Shown here in pieces: positions 1 through 6,968 of a DNA stretch of 64,000 bases. The notes beneath the pieces are model-generated. The model was given only the letters and a program-made list of their open reading frames with translations, searched no databases and had not been told where the DNA came from. The first letter of the stretch is position 1. Each line of letters begins with the position of its first letter. A program made the translations under genes and the position numbers. The DNA lies in NCBI GenBank assembly GCA_948467395.1, contig CAOKDX010000005.1:1-64000 (forward strand). Reading direction: 5' to 3'. The DNA is from an uncultured Clostridia bacterium. Its GTDB lineage: Bacteria; Bacillota; Clostridia; Lachnospirales; Lachnospiraceae.

Positions 1-192
1 AAGGATACATTTTTTGAAGCCATGGTTGACCGGTTTGGTGATGTGCAGGGTTATCAGACCGAACGATATGGCGATATAACGTCGGAGCAGTTTCATTGGA
101 AAGGCGAAGAAGAATTTTGGGTACATAACAACCATTCGGATGAAGACGGGGAGGGGATTTATTATATTGAAGTTACAGTAAACTGGAGATAA
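1..192 (+). CDS. C-terminal end of zinc-ribbon membrane protein paralogue (partial, copy 1)
   Basis: The window opens inside a reading frame that ends with TAA at 190-192. Its 63 visible codons match the C-terminus of the complete gene at 295-897 almost residue for residue, with differences only near the end (for example VHNNHSDEDGE against VDIKHLDEDRE). It is therefore the tail of an upstream tandem copy. The N-terminus, expected to carry a zinc ribbon and one membrane helix, lies outside the window. Function is unknown. Confidence 0.75.
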   Translation, partial: KDTFFEAMVDRFGDVQGYQTERYGDITSEQFHWKGEEEFWVHNNHSDEDGEGIYYIEVTVNWR

Positions 193-294
193 ATTTACAT
201 GTCAGGTAAATTTGCAATCGTATTAGGGGGTAAGGTGTATCTTATTTTCCCATAACAGGGTTCCTAATATTATCCTAAAAGGAGGTGTGGCTCT

Positions 295-897
295 ATGTCT
301 TTGATCAACTGCCCGGAGTGTAATAAAGAGATTTCAGATACCTCTTCAAAATGCATCCATTGTGGATATCAATTGAAAAAGAAAAAACCAGTTAAAAAAA
401 TCATGGCGGTAACCGGATCCGTGATGGTTATCCTTGCTGCCGTTGTACTGCTTGTACTAAAACTCTGTCAGCCGGATCCCATCTTTCCAACTTTTATAGA
501 ATTAATGGAATGCCGATCCCCGGAAACGGTTAAGGCTATATTGGGAGAGGATTTTTCTCATGATGATTTTGAAAGTGGATCTGCTTTCGATACCTATCGG
601 GATATCGAGATTGATGGCTTAGGCTGTCCTTTGTTCTCTATTGATTATGAGAATGGAAAATGTACGGGGATATCCTATGAAACCCAAGAGATAGATCAGG
701 GAACAAAGGATACATTTTTTGAAGCCATGGTTGACCGGTTTGGTGATGTGCAGGGTTATCAGACCGAACGATATGGCGATATAACGTCGGAGCAGTTTCA
801 TTGGAAAGGCAAAGAAGAATTTTGGGTAGATATCAAACATTTGGATGAAGATAGAGAGGGGATCTACTATATTACAGTTGAAGTTAACTGGAGATAA
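295..897 (+). CDS. Zinc-ribbon, single-pass membrane protein of unknown function
   Basis: The 200-residue product starts with a short zinc ribbon, with CPEC at residues 6-9 and CIHC at about 20-23, typical of the zinc_ribbon_2 type. A lysine-rich stretch and one hydrophobic helix at about 37-58 follow. The remaining 140 residues are acidic and predicted to lie outside the cell; no known domain was recognised in them. The start has a good AGGAGG site 8-10 bases upstream. The same architecture is common in Clostridia as small membrane-bound sensor-like or secreted-domain proteins, but no function is established. The gene sits between tandem paralogues, one partial and one truncated. Confidence 0.75.
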   Translation: MSLINCPECNKEISDTSSKCIHCGYQLKKKKPVKKIMAVTGSVMVILAAVVLLVLKLCQPDPIFPTFIELMECRSPETVKAILGEDFSHDDFESGSAFDTYRDIEIDGLGCPLFSIDYENGKCTGISYETQEIDQGTKDTFFEAMVDRFGDVQGYQTERYGDITSEQFHWKGKEEFWVDIKHLDEDREGIYYITVEVNWR

Positions 898-1001
898 ATT
901 TAAATGTTTTGATTATTTGTAACTGCACCGGGGAGCTAAGGTGTGCCTTACTTATTCCCATAACAGTGTTCCTAATATTATCCAAAAGGAGGCGTGGCTC
1001 T

Positions 1002-1244
1002 ATGTCTTTGATCAGCTGCCCGGAGTGTAACAGAGAGGTTAGTGAAAATTGTTCCCGCTTTCACGGGGGTCAGACTGTATATCACAACCGCATGCAATTA
1101 CGCCTGCATGCAGTCAAACCTTGTCAGTCGTTGGGGGTTAAGGCGTGGTTTTTTCTGCCACAGCTATCTGCCATTATCATGTCAGACTTAGCCTTTCCCT
1201 GCTTTCAGTGTGGCGTGCCATGGCACGCCACACTTACCTATTGA
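1002..1244 (+). pseudogene. Truncated third copy of the zinc-ribbon gene
   Basis: The leader, the ribosome binding site AAAAGGAGG and the first roughly 15 codons (MSLISCPECNRE) match the gene at 295. Homology then stops, and the frame runs on through unrelated sequence to a stop at 1244. The second cysteine pair of the zinc ribbon, the membrane helix and the acidic domain are all missing. It is best read as a decayed or recombined copy rather than a working gene. Confidence 0.65.
1207..1234. repeat. Perfect 28-bp palindrome
   Basis: Two 14-base arms, AGTGTGGCGTGCCA and TGGCACGCCACACT, meet with no spacer. The palindrome lies just after the truncated zinc-ribbon copy and before the phage-derived element. 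No T-run follows, so a simple terminator is unlikely. It could be a recombination scar, a protein binding site or a cruciform. Confidence 0.7.
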
Positions 1245-1562
1245 TCAGCCATTTCTTTTCGTATCATTATATAAATGCATATTCGCAGATCAGAAGATAT
1301 AACAGATACTAAAGCATAAAACGTTACTTAGATTCTCATCCTATAACATACCATATACGTTTCTTTCCGCTTTTCAGCACCTTGCCGTCTGCCGTTTCCG
1401 GCTCCGTTTTGGATTGTATATGATCTTTAGGCTTTCCAGCATATTCGGTTTTTATAATTGTTTTCAATTAAAGGTATCCATCTTATTTTGTGTGGCTGAT
1501 GCTCCCGTCCGTTGGTTGCATGGCATTGTTATGTAACCTTAAAGGGGTGGGCGCAGTACGGT
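1245..1562. other. Gene-free stretch at the left edge of the phage-derived element
   Basis: No convincing gene was found. On the minus strand 1467-1336 is an open stretch of 43 codons starting with TTG, with no ribosome binding site; its lysine-rich end (GKVLKSGKKRIWYVIG) looks protein-like and may be the remnant of a longer gene. No att-type repeat could be identified by eye. Confidence 0.4.
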
Positions 1563-1703
1563 TTACCACAGGAATATCGTACATTCACCAATACCTTCCG
1601 TAATGCCCTGGGTAATGGCATTACGGATCTGTTTTTTTAGGGCAGAGAGGGAAGAGGAATCCAGCTCCGCCTGAATTTCTAATTTTTCATTGTCTTTTAA
1701 CAT
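1563..1703 (-). CDS. Small 46-residue protein downstream of holin
   Basis: The short minus-strand gene begins with ATG at 1703, overlapping the TAA stop of the holin gene by one base, a sign of translational coupling. The product is MLKDNEKLEIQAELD followed by SSSLSALKKQIRNAITQGI and a short hydrophobic end, TIFLW. It has a mixed helical character and no recognised domain. The position after a holin suggests a small structural or lysis-related phage protein, but that is inference. Confidence 0.5.
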   Translation of the reverse strand: MLKDNEKLEIQAELDSSSLSALKKQIRNAITQGITEGIGECTIFLW

Positions 1704-1981
1704 TATGTATCATTCCTTTCCCCATTTTCTAAAAACTGTTTAAACATCTGATGCATACCCACGGATGCAAGTCCGGATATCATTCCGCTGAGGATAATAT
1801 CCGGACTGATCTGCCAGCCGTTGATCCATATGGATAAGATCACACCGATGCCGGCCACGAGACCGGGTATATATTTATTATTGATGTCAGCGATCCATTG
1901 CTTCATAATATATCCGGTACAAAGACATATGCCAAGAATTACTGGCAGTATAAAGTCATTTAAATAATTCATATTTTTCAC
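1703..1981 (-). CDS. Phage holin, Hol44-like (holin superfamily V)
   Basis: The 92-residue product has two or three hydrophobic helices (about 8-26, 37-53 and 60-75), a central GLVAGIGVILSIWINGW segment and a downstream LSGMISGLASVGMHQ stretch. This pattern is typical of the Hol44 holins of Firmicute phages. Holins form membrane lesions that let lysins or particles out. It is the last membrane gene of the leftward operon, which otherwise carries tail-type proteins; no endolysin gene accompanies it in the window. Family assignment is by remembered motif, not by search. Confidence 0.7.
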   Translation of the reverse strand: MKNMNYLNDFILPVILGICLCTGYIMKQWIADINNKYIPGLVAGIGVILSIWINGWQISPDIILSGMISGLASVGMHQMFKQFLENGERNDT

Positions 1982-2029
1982 CTCCCAGTGATCGTGGTTA
2001 AATAAAATTGTACGATAGCTTGTTTTCGT

Positions 2030-2539
2030 TTAAAAACCTTCTTGTAGTTTTCGTTTATAGTCGTCATATATGATCTGCATGGAGACCTCGATCTCCCCAT
2101 TTTCCAGATTATTTTCTTCCAAAAGCTTCTCGTATTTTTCATATATATGGATACAGTGCTTATAGCTGTCTCTGTTACATGGCCTGCCCTCGGATACTCT
2201 GGTTGCGAAGTTATTGATTTCCCATCGCATATCGTCGATTTCCTTGTCAACAAACATCCGGGTAAGTTTTTGGATGTCAGTGCGCATTTCTGCATCGTAC
2301 TGGTCAGATTTTTTCATATCCTCCCTGTGTTTTTTCTGCAGCTCCGAGAGATTTTGGGAAGTTTTGACGATGAGTTCATGTTCTTCCCGATTTTTACGCA
2401 TCCACCTCGTTTCCAGTCCCAGTTTATTGATGATCCACTCAAAGAGTGACGAGATTGATTTTATTCCAATCAGTATACCTGCAACTGTAATAAAGACAGA
2501 GGGAAAATCTACATGCATTAATTCAACGATTGAATCCAT
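2030..2539 (-). CDS. Phage-type membrane plus coiled-coil protein
   Basis: The product of about 169 residues starts with a short helical stretch, then one membrane helix (FPSVFITVAGILIGI), then a long charged coiled coil (ETRWMRKNREEHELIVKTSQ onward) and a C-terminal segment ending DDYKRKLQEGF. Proteins with this layout are common just before the holin in Clostridial phages; their role is unknown. An in-frame ATG at 2605 would overlap the upstream gene by 46 bases. I chose the ATG at 2539, which leaves 19 bases after the upstream stop and has a weak GGTGA site. Confidence 0.6.
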   Translation of the reverse strand: MDSIVELMHVDFPSVFITVAGILIGIKSISSLFEWIINKLGLETRWMRKNREEHELIVKTSQNLSELQKKHREDMKKSDQYDAEMRTDIQKLTRMFVDKEIDDMRWEINNFATRVSEGRPCNRDSYKHCIHIYEKYEKLLEENNLENGEIEVSMQIIYDDYKRKLQEGF

Positions 2540-2558
2540 AGCTAACTTCACCACACTT

Positions 2559-2804
2559 TTATAGCTCTTCCAGCTTTGCCTTGTATTCTTCAAAAACATT
2601 CTCAACGGCGGCGATCAGATCCTGGTAGCGTTCTTTGAGAATCTTTGCTTCGGCAATCAGATGTTCGTAATCCTCTTTGTAACGGCTGATAGAGTTAAGC
2701 CTTGCGAATAGACTGTCCCTTTCCTTTTTTAAACGTTCGGATTCTCTTTTCCAAATCATTTCGCGCTGTCTGTCTGTTTTTCTTGGAAATATGTGAATAT
2801 TCAT
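2559..2804 (-). CDS. Small coiled-coil protein of the phage-derived element
   Basis: The 81-residue product is almost entirely charged and helical after the first 10 residues, rich in lysine, glutamate, arginine and leucine, and predicted to form a coiled coil. The start at 2804 is preceded by AAAGGAGTAACAGAAA. It lies between the collar fibre gene and the membrane coiled-coil gene in the same leftward operon. No function can be assigned; small coiled-coil proteins are frequent near tail-fibre and lysis genes of phages. Confidence 0.6.
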   Translation of the reverse strand: MNIHIFPRKTDRQREMIWKRESERLKKERDSLFARLNSISRYKEDYEHLIAEAKILKERYQDLIAAVENVFEEYKAKLEEL

Positions 2805-2878
2805 TTTCTGTTACTCCTTTCTGGGATTATCTCCCCGCCAAAATAGTCTGGACCCTATTTGTGATAAACTACACATGT

Positions 2879-4018
2879 TCACATCTTTGGAGAAAAAACC
2901 TTATTCACTCCATCAATCGTAACTACAAGATCTCCTTCTTCATTGAAAGAAAGAACATTTGATAGATTAGTTTCCCCCTTTATATAATGGGTGGATTTAT
3001 ATTTTATACAATATAAAACGGCGGTATTTGTTGGTCTTGCAGTATAATGGTGATTATATTTATTATAGCCTTGAGACCATAAGCCTGTTCTGGCATTGCA
3101 AACGTATTGTGTAGTATAATTTTTTATAGCTTTGTCTACATTTTTTGGTTCACCTTTAGCATCATTACTTGTTGTAGCTGAAATATGCTCAATTCCATCA
3201 CCGTCTGCTGAAATCTTTGGAAACCAGGTAGGATCTTGGTGAATACCTACATCGGCCCCATTCCCGTAATTTCTTGAAGCTTTTCCTGTACCCCGGAGAA
3301 ATTCTCCTCTTAAATCTGGAACGGCAAAAGTAGTTTCGCCATCCCCGCCGAAATAATTCACCTGACCAAATTCTTTAATAAAATGGCCTGCAAGTTCTTC
3401 ATAATCTTCTATATTATACTCTGTACCATCACAGGCAATATAATTTGCAGGTGCTGTATTCCCCATATAACTGATGATTTCTCCTACTGGTGTACCAGCT
3501 GATTCATTTAACATTTCAAAGCTTGGCAGTGTAATAGTAACATCTTTACTGCCATCATAGGTGACTTCAGGAATAAGTCCACTGAATTTTAAGGAATGGG
3601 GATTTGGAAGTGTTTCTGGTTTTCCCTGCAGATCTTTATATTCGCCGGAAAATTCTTTGATTCCTAAGTCCTTTGAAGTTAGGTTTCCCTGTAGCGTTAC
3701 GCCGTTAATTTGTGGCTTTCCTGACAAATCTTTATAATCTGATACACCATTACCGCCATTTCCACCGCCTGATGATGGATTGTTTCCAATTTTATACCAT
3801 GTGTCAGTTGACCTAAGATACTTATAAAAATCTCCCGTATCCAGGCAAAAAGCGGAACTTCCAGTGTCTACATAATGTGGGAGCTTGTCAACATCTTCTG
3901 ACAATCCTTCATAATTTCTTTTTCGACACCTTGCACTTGTTGCAACAAAACTTCCTAAATCCCATATTTCCTCATCGGGCCTATACATTTGCCCATCTAC
4001 AATTGTTACATTTTCCAT
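2879..4018 (-). CDS. Phage tail-collar domain protein (tail fibre)
   Basis: The product has about 379 residues. The N-terminal part is a short adaptor, followed by a glycine/serine-rich linker and fibre-like segments with two degenerate KDLSGKP / KDLQGKP repeats. A tail-collar domain then follows: GEIISYMGN, ANYIACDGTEY and FAVPDLRGEFLRGTG are its hallmark motifs. The start at 4018 is chosen because ACGGAGGT lies 6 bases upstream; the longer frame from 4066 would run through this site. Such proteins form receptor-binding fibres of phages and phage-tail-like particles. The gene follows the Ig-domain protein in the leftward operon. Confidence 0.85.
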   Translation of the reverse strand: MENVTIVDGQMYRPDEEIWDLGSFVATSARCRKRNYEGLSEDVDKLPHYVDTGSSAFCLDTGDFYKYLRSTDTWYKIGNNPSSGGGNGGNGVSDYKDLSGKPQINGVTLQGNLTSKDLGIKEFSGEYKDLQGKPETLPNPHSLKFSGLIPEVTYDGSKDVTITLPSFEMLNESAGTPVGEIISYMGNTAPANYIACDGTEYNIEDYEELAGHFIKEFGQVNYFGGDGETTFAVPDLRGEFLRGTGKASRNYGNGADVGIHQDPTWFPKISADGDGIEHISATTSNDAKGEPKNVDKAIKNYTTQYVCNARTGLWSQGYNKYNHHYTARPTNTAVLYCIKYKSTHYIKGETNLSNVLSFNEEGDLVVTIDGVNKVFSPKM

Positions 4019-4093
4019 TTTTCTACCTCCGTATTTAGCCCAACGGCGGGAATTTGAACCCGCCATTGGGCAGTCAAAGCTGCTGTGGCAGGC

Positions 4094-5107
4094 TTATGCT
4101 ACCACTACAGTGATCTCATCTGTTACGTCCTGATAGGTGACAGTGATCTTGGCGGAACCGGCTGCCACGGCAGTGACAACACCGGAACCATCTACGGCAG
4201 CTGTGGACGGGGTGTCGCTGACGAATTCGCAGGCAGTATTATCCAGCTCTACCGGGGCATAGAGAGAGCCCTTGAGCCCGATTACGGAGATTTTGGCGGA
4301 AGTGGAATCTGTCATATCCAGATTCATCGTTGCCGGTGTGGCAGCGATCTCCAGAACAGAGATAGCGCTTTCCGTATCGTCAAATTCCTTGATGTAGGCG
4401 TAGACGCTTCCCTCAGAGCAGCTGTCGTTCTCCACAGCCAGGGCCTTTCCTTCCAGACTGGTAGAAGTTGCGCCGTCCGGAGTGAGTTCGATATTGAAAT
4501 TCCCATTCAGCTGGTACGATGGGATTGTGATCTGTACGCTGCCCACCTTGCCGAGCTTATTGTTGTGCTTGTCTACATCCAGGATCAGGCGGCCGCACAT
4601 TGGTACGGTGTCAGAATTGATGGTAATGGATTTGGCGGTTCTGTTGTAACGGTACGTGGCTTTCACGTAGTCGCCCTCATTTGTCAGGCCATAGCTTGTC
4701 AGGTCGATCTTGCCATCCACCGGAGTGATCGTGATGAAAGAGCCGTTCGGAAGCTCTACGGCCACGTCGCCGACGGGGGCTGCGCTGAGAACGCCCATTC
4801 CGCCTGCCAATGCCACATGCTCGCCGAGCTTATACACATCTGTCATGCCTTCTGTAATCTTAGAGCCGGACGCCATGGCGAGATATTCCAGTTTCCAGTC
4901 GGCGGCCTCCAGAGTGGCGCTGAGCTTTCTTCCATACTTGAAAGCATAGACGAGCTTATTGCCCTTACCCGCATTGACTTCCTGTTCCTCTGTCGTTACT
5001 TCCAGGGAAGTGTTGAGATTTGTTGTTCCGGTACAGGCAAGTACGTCGCCTACATAGAAGGCAAAGTCCGCCGTGCTCACCAAAAAGTTTTTCGTGTTGT
5101 TTTCCAT
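4094..5107 (-). CDS. Phage major-tail-type structural protein with C-terminal Ig-like (Big_2) domain
   Basis: The 337-residue product begins MENNTKNFLVSTADFAFYVG and contains beta-rich sequence with few cysteines, as in tail-tube proteins of Clostridial phages. The last roughly 80 residues form a bacterial Ig-like fold ending in SDTPSTAAVDGSGVVTAVAAG and KITVTYQDVTDEITVVV, the classic Big_2 pattern. Ig domains appended to phage structural proteins usually decorate the particle surface. The start at 5107 is supported by GCGAGGAAAAT just upstream. A role as tail tube or sheath-like protein is inferred from position before the fibre gene and from composition. Confidence 0.65.
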   Translation of the reverse strand: MENNTKNFLVSTADFAFYVGDVLACTGTTNLNTSLEVTTEEQEVNAGKGNKLVYAFKYGRKLSATLEAADWKLEYLAMASGSKITEGMTDVYKLGEHVALAGGMGVLSAAPVGDVAVELPNGSFITITPVDGKIDLTSYGLTNEGDYVKATYRYNRTAKSITINSDTVPMCGRLILDVDKHNNKLGKVGSVQITIPSYQLNGNFNIELTPDGATSTSLEGKALAVENDSCSEGSVYAYIKEFDDTESAISVLEIAATPATMNLDMTDSTSAKISVIGLKGSLYAPVELDNTACEFVSDTPSTAAVDGSGVVTAVAAGSAKITVTYQDVTDEITVVVA

Positions 5108-5123
5108 ATTATTTTCCTCGCTT

Positions 5124-5888
5124 TCATAGTTTTCTTCGCAATGAAGTTTCATCGGTTTTTAATTCCCTGTATTTATCTTCCTCAAGGTCTTCAAAGGATG
5201 TCATCCAGTGCTTCAACGGTTCCTTAAAGGTAACCATGCCGCTGCATTCCCCGGTTTTGGCGATGGTATAGCTCTCCTTGAGCTGGAAACGCCTGATATA
5301 ACGCCAGAACTTGCGTATGGTCATATTCATGATCCGTTCCTCTGTCGTATTCATGGCGATCACCAGAGAATCAATATAGTCTTCTATATTGGCTCTGTTC
5401 TTATCCTTATTCAGGTCATTCCGGGCTTTCATCAGCCGCTGTTCCGTGTCATGGTGAAGAAATTCGTCCATATCAAAATCGATATCGTTCTGCACGATAA
5501 TGATCCGTCTGAGATCATCAAACATTTTTGGCGTAAGAAGTTCTTCACAGAGATAGATCTCACCTGTATTCTGGTCCAGCCGTATATCTGCATCCCTGCA
5601 GCACAGCTGCAGCAGCTGGACCGCATACAGGAAATACTGGGACAGTCCGGGAATCTGATACCGGTTTTCCAGTTTTTTATTTCCCAGACTGTATCGGAGG
5701 AATTCCAGATAGGTCATCTTAATTATGTCTTTCTCGTGAAATGTGCTGTTCTTTCGAACTGTCAGCGATTGGGAAAGGAACTGGAATGAGAGTATGTCCT
5801 TCATCGTTACCGGACGCAGCGTGATTCTCTCATCGTAAGGTATTTCCTTGTTGAAGATAACAAAGGAAAAGAGCGATTCATTGGTCAT
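5124..5888 (-). CDS. Unknown protein of the phage-derived element, possible tail assembly chaperone
   Basis: The 254-residue product is mostly helical and charged, with no membrane segment and no motif I recognise. An AAAGGAGG site stands 6 bases before the ATG. It is directly upstream, in transcription order, of the major-tail-like gene, a position where assembly chaperones occur, and its C-terminal region around IRKFWRYIRRFQL looks like a basic helix. The chaperone idea rests on position alone. Confidence 0.55.
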   Translation of the reverse strand: MTNESLFSFVIFNKEIPYDERITLRPVTMKDILSFQFLSQSLTVRKNSTFHEKDIIKMTYLEFLRYSLGNKKLENRYQIPGLSQYFLYAVQLLQLCCRDADIRLDQNTGEIYLCEELLTPKMFDDLRRIIIVQNDIDFDMDEFLHHDTEQRLMKARNDLNKDKNRANIEDYIDSLVIAMNTTEERIMNMTIRKFWRYIRRFQLKESYTIAKTGECSGMVTFKEPLKHWMTSFEDLEEDKYRELKTDETSLRRKL

Positions 5889-6072
5889 AATTTTCCTCCT
5901 TTATGATCCGTTGTGCGAATGACAGAATACGGGCGGCAGTCATCCCAGAAAGGGACTTCTGACGCCCGGCCAGTCCGGGGAGAGAAGAGCGGGCACCGCT
6001 GGACTGAGAAGAAGGTCTGGGGCGCTTAACGTATGGCCAGACCCGGAGATAAATGTTAGAAATGATATCCAC
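5878..6072 (-). CDS. Small arginine/serine-rich ORF, possible gene
   Basis: A 64-codon frame with a GTG start at 6072 fills most of the gap between the zinc-ribbon gene and the 254-residue gene, and its stop overlaps the start of the latter by 11 bases. The middle is rich in Arg, Ser, Pro and Gly; the end (TAARILSFAQRIIKEENYDQ) is helical. No clear ribosome binding site precedes the GTG. It could be a real small cistron or non-coding spacer. Confidence 0.35.
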   Translation of the reverse strand: MDIISNIYLRVWPYVKRPRPSSQSSGARSSLPGLAGRQKSLSGMTAARILSFAQRIIKEENYDQ

Positions 6073-6130
6073 TACTGTATATATACGCAGTGCCCGGCTG
6101 GGACAAAGCGCCGTGGAACAGGCAGTTTTA

Positions 6131-6967
6131 TCATTTTCCTAAATCAAACATACGTTTGGTTTTTATGTTTTTCCGAGAGCGTTCCCTGTTTACAGCGGCG
6201 GCGCATTTTTTACAATATTTAATGCGGTTATTTGTCTTTTCGATCATTCTTCCGCAGACGGTGCAGCGCGTATAGGCTCTGTGATCACGGAGTCCGTAAT
6301 ACTGCTTTTCCCATTTTTTCATTGCGCCCTCCAGTGACCGGCAGAAGTACCGGATGTAGAAATTATCTTCGTTCATGAAATCATAAATATTGCCACAGGA
6401 CATTTCATCCTCGCATTCCTCCAGAAGGCGGCAGGTTTGGAATATTTTCAATAGAAAGCCCTCCACAACTTGTTTATAATCGTTCCATGATAATTGCATT
6501 TTCTGTTTCTGATAGAAGGTGTATTTTCTTTCCGCTTCGGACAGGGCAGCCCGGATCCGGGCTGAGGCTTCATCCGGCGTCATTTCCACTCCGCCCTCCC
6601 ATTGGTAATACAGTTGTTTCGGAATCTGCAGCAGACGGATGTAGTCTTTGTTCAGTATAATGTCCCGGTCAAAGTACCGGGTATAAAGATTGTTGATTTT
6701 CTGGCGGATCAGGCTGCACCAGTCGGTGTCCCGTGTACGGGAATAGTAGCCGTTGTATCCGATGACTGACCATGGACGGAAGACCTGGCCGGTGTCGGTT
6801 TCCAGCAGCTCCTTCCGTATGGAGAAACGGATCGTCTTTGTCCGGGTGCGTCTTTTGTTGCTGCTTGCCCAGATAGAGGAGCAGAATGCACGGAAGATAC
6901 CCTCACGCTCTTCATCGGAGAAAGCGTTTTTGTAATCCTCTATTATCTCATATAAATATAGTTCCAT
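6131..6967 (-). CDS. Zinc-ribbon protein encoded next to the phage-type RNA polymerase
   Basis: The 278-residue product is helical and charged for most of its length and ends with a CxxC zinc-ribbon module: CTVCGRMIE, then YCKKCAAAVNRERSRKN and a basic tail. Its ATG at 6967 lies one base after the polymerase stop and its GGAGGTTAG site overlaps the polymerase end, so the two genes are tightly coupled. Zinc-ribbon ends of this form are frequent in nucleic-acid-binding proteins. A role as polymerase partner or transcription factor is a reasonable guess, not shown. Confidence 0.6.
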   Translation of the reverse strand: MELYLYEIIEDYKNAFSDEEREGIFRAFCSSIWASSNKRRTRTKTIRFSIRKELLETDTGQVFRPWSVIGYNGYYSRTRDTDWCSLIRQKINNLYTRYFDRDIILNKDYIRLLQIPKQLYYQWEGGVEMTPDEASARIRAALSEAERKYTFYQKQKMQLSWNDYKQVVEGFLLKIFQTCRLLEECEDEMSCGNIYDFMNEDNFYIRYFCRSLEGAMKKWEKQYYGLRDHRAYTRCTVCGRMIEKTNNRIKYCKKCAAAVNRERSRKNIKTKRMFDLGK

Positions 6968-6968
6968 A

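Larger units (their letters stand above)
1..1045 (+). repeat. Tandem duplication of a zinc-ribbon gene cassette, period about 705-707 bp
   Basis: Sequence from 1-192 reappears at 706-897. The leader with its ribosome binding site and first codons at about 230-330 reappears at about 937-1037. At least three copies existed: one cut by the window edge, one complete, and one that loses homology after about 15 codons. Leaders and coding parts are both duplicated, so each copy carries its own translation start. Confidence 0.8.

Noticed and set aside
1336..1467. Minus-strand 43-codon open stretch near the element's left edge
   Set aside because: TTG start without ribosome binding site and no recognisable domain; treated as a possible remnant only.
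4085..5227. Long plus-strand frame opposite the Ig-domain structural gene
   Set aside because: Shadow frame; the minus-strand product has clear Big_2 motifs and a good ribosome binding site.
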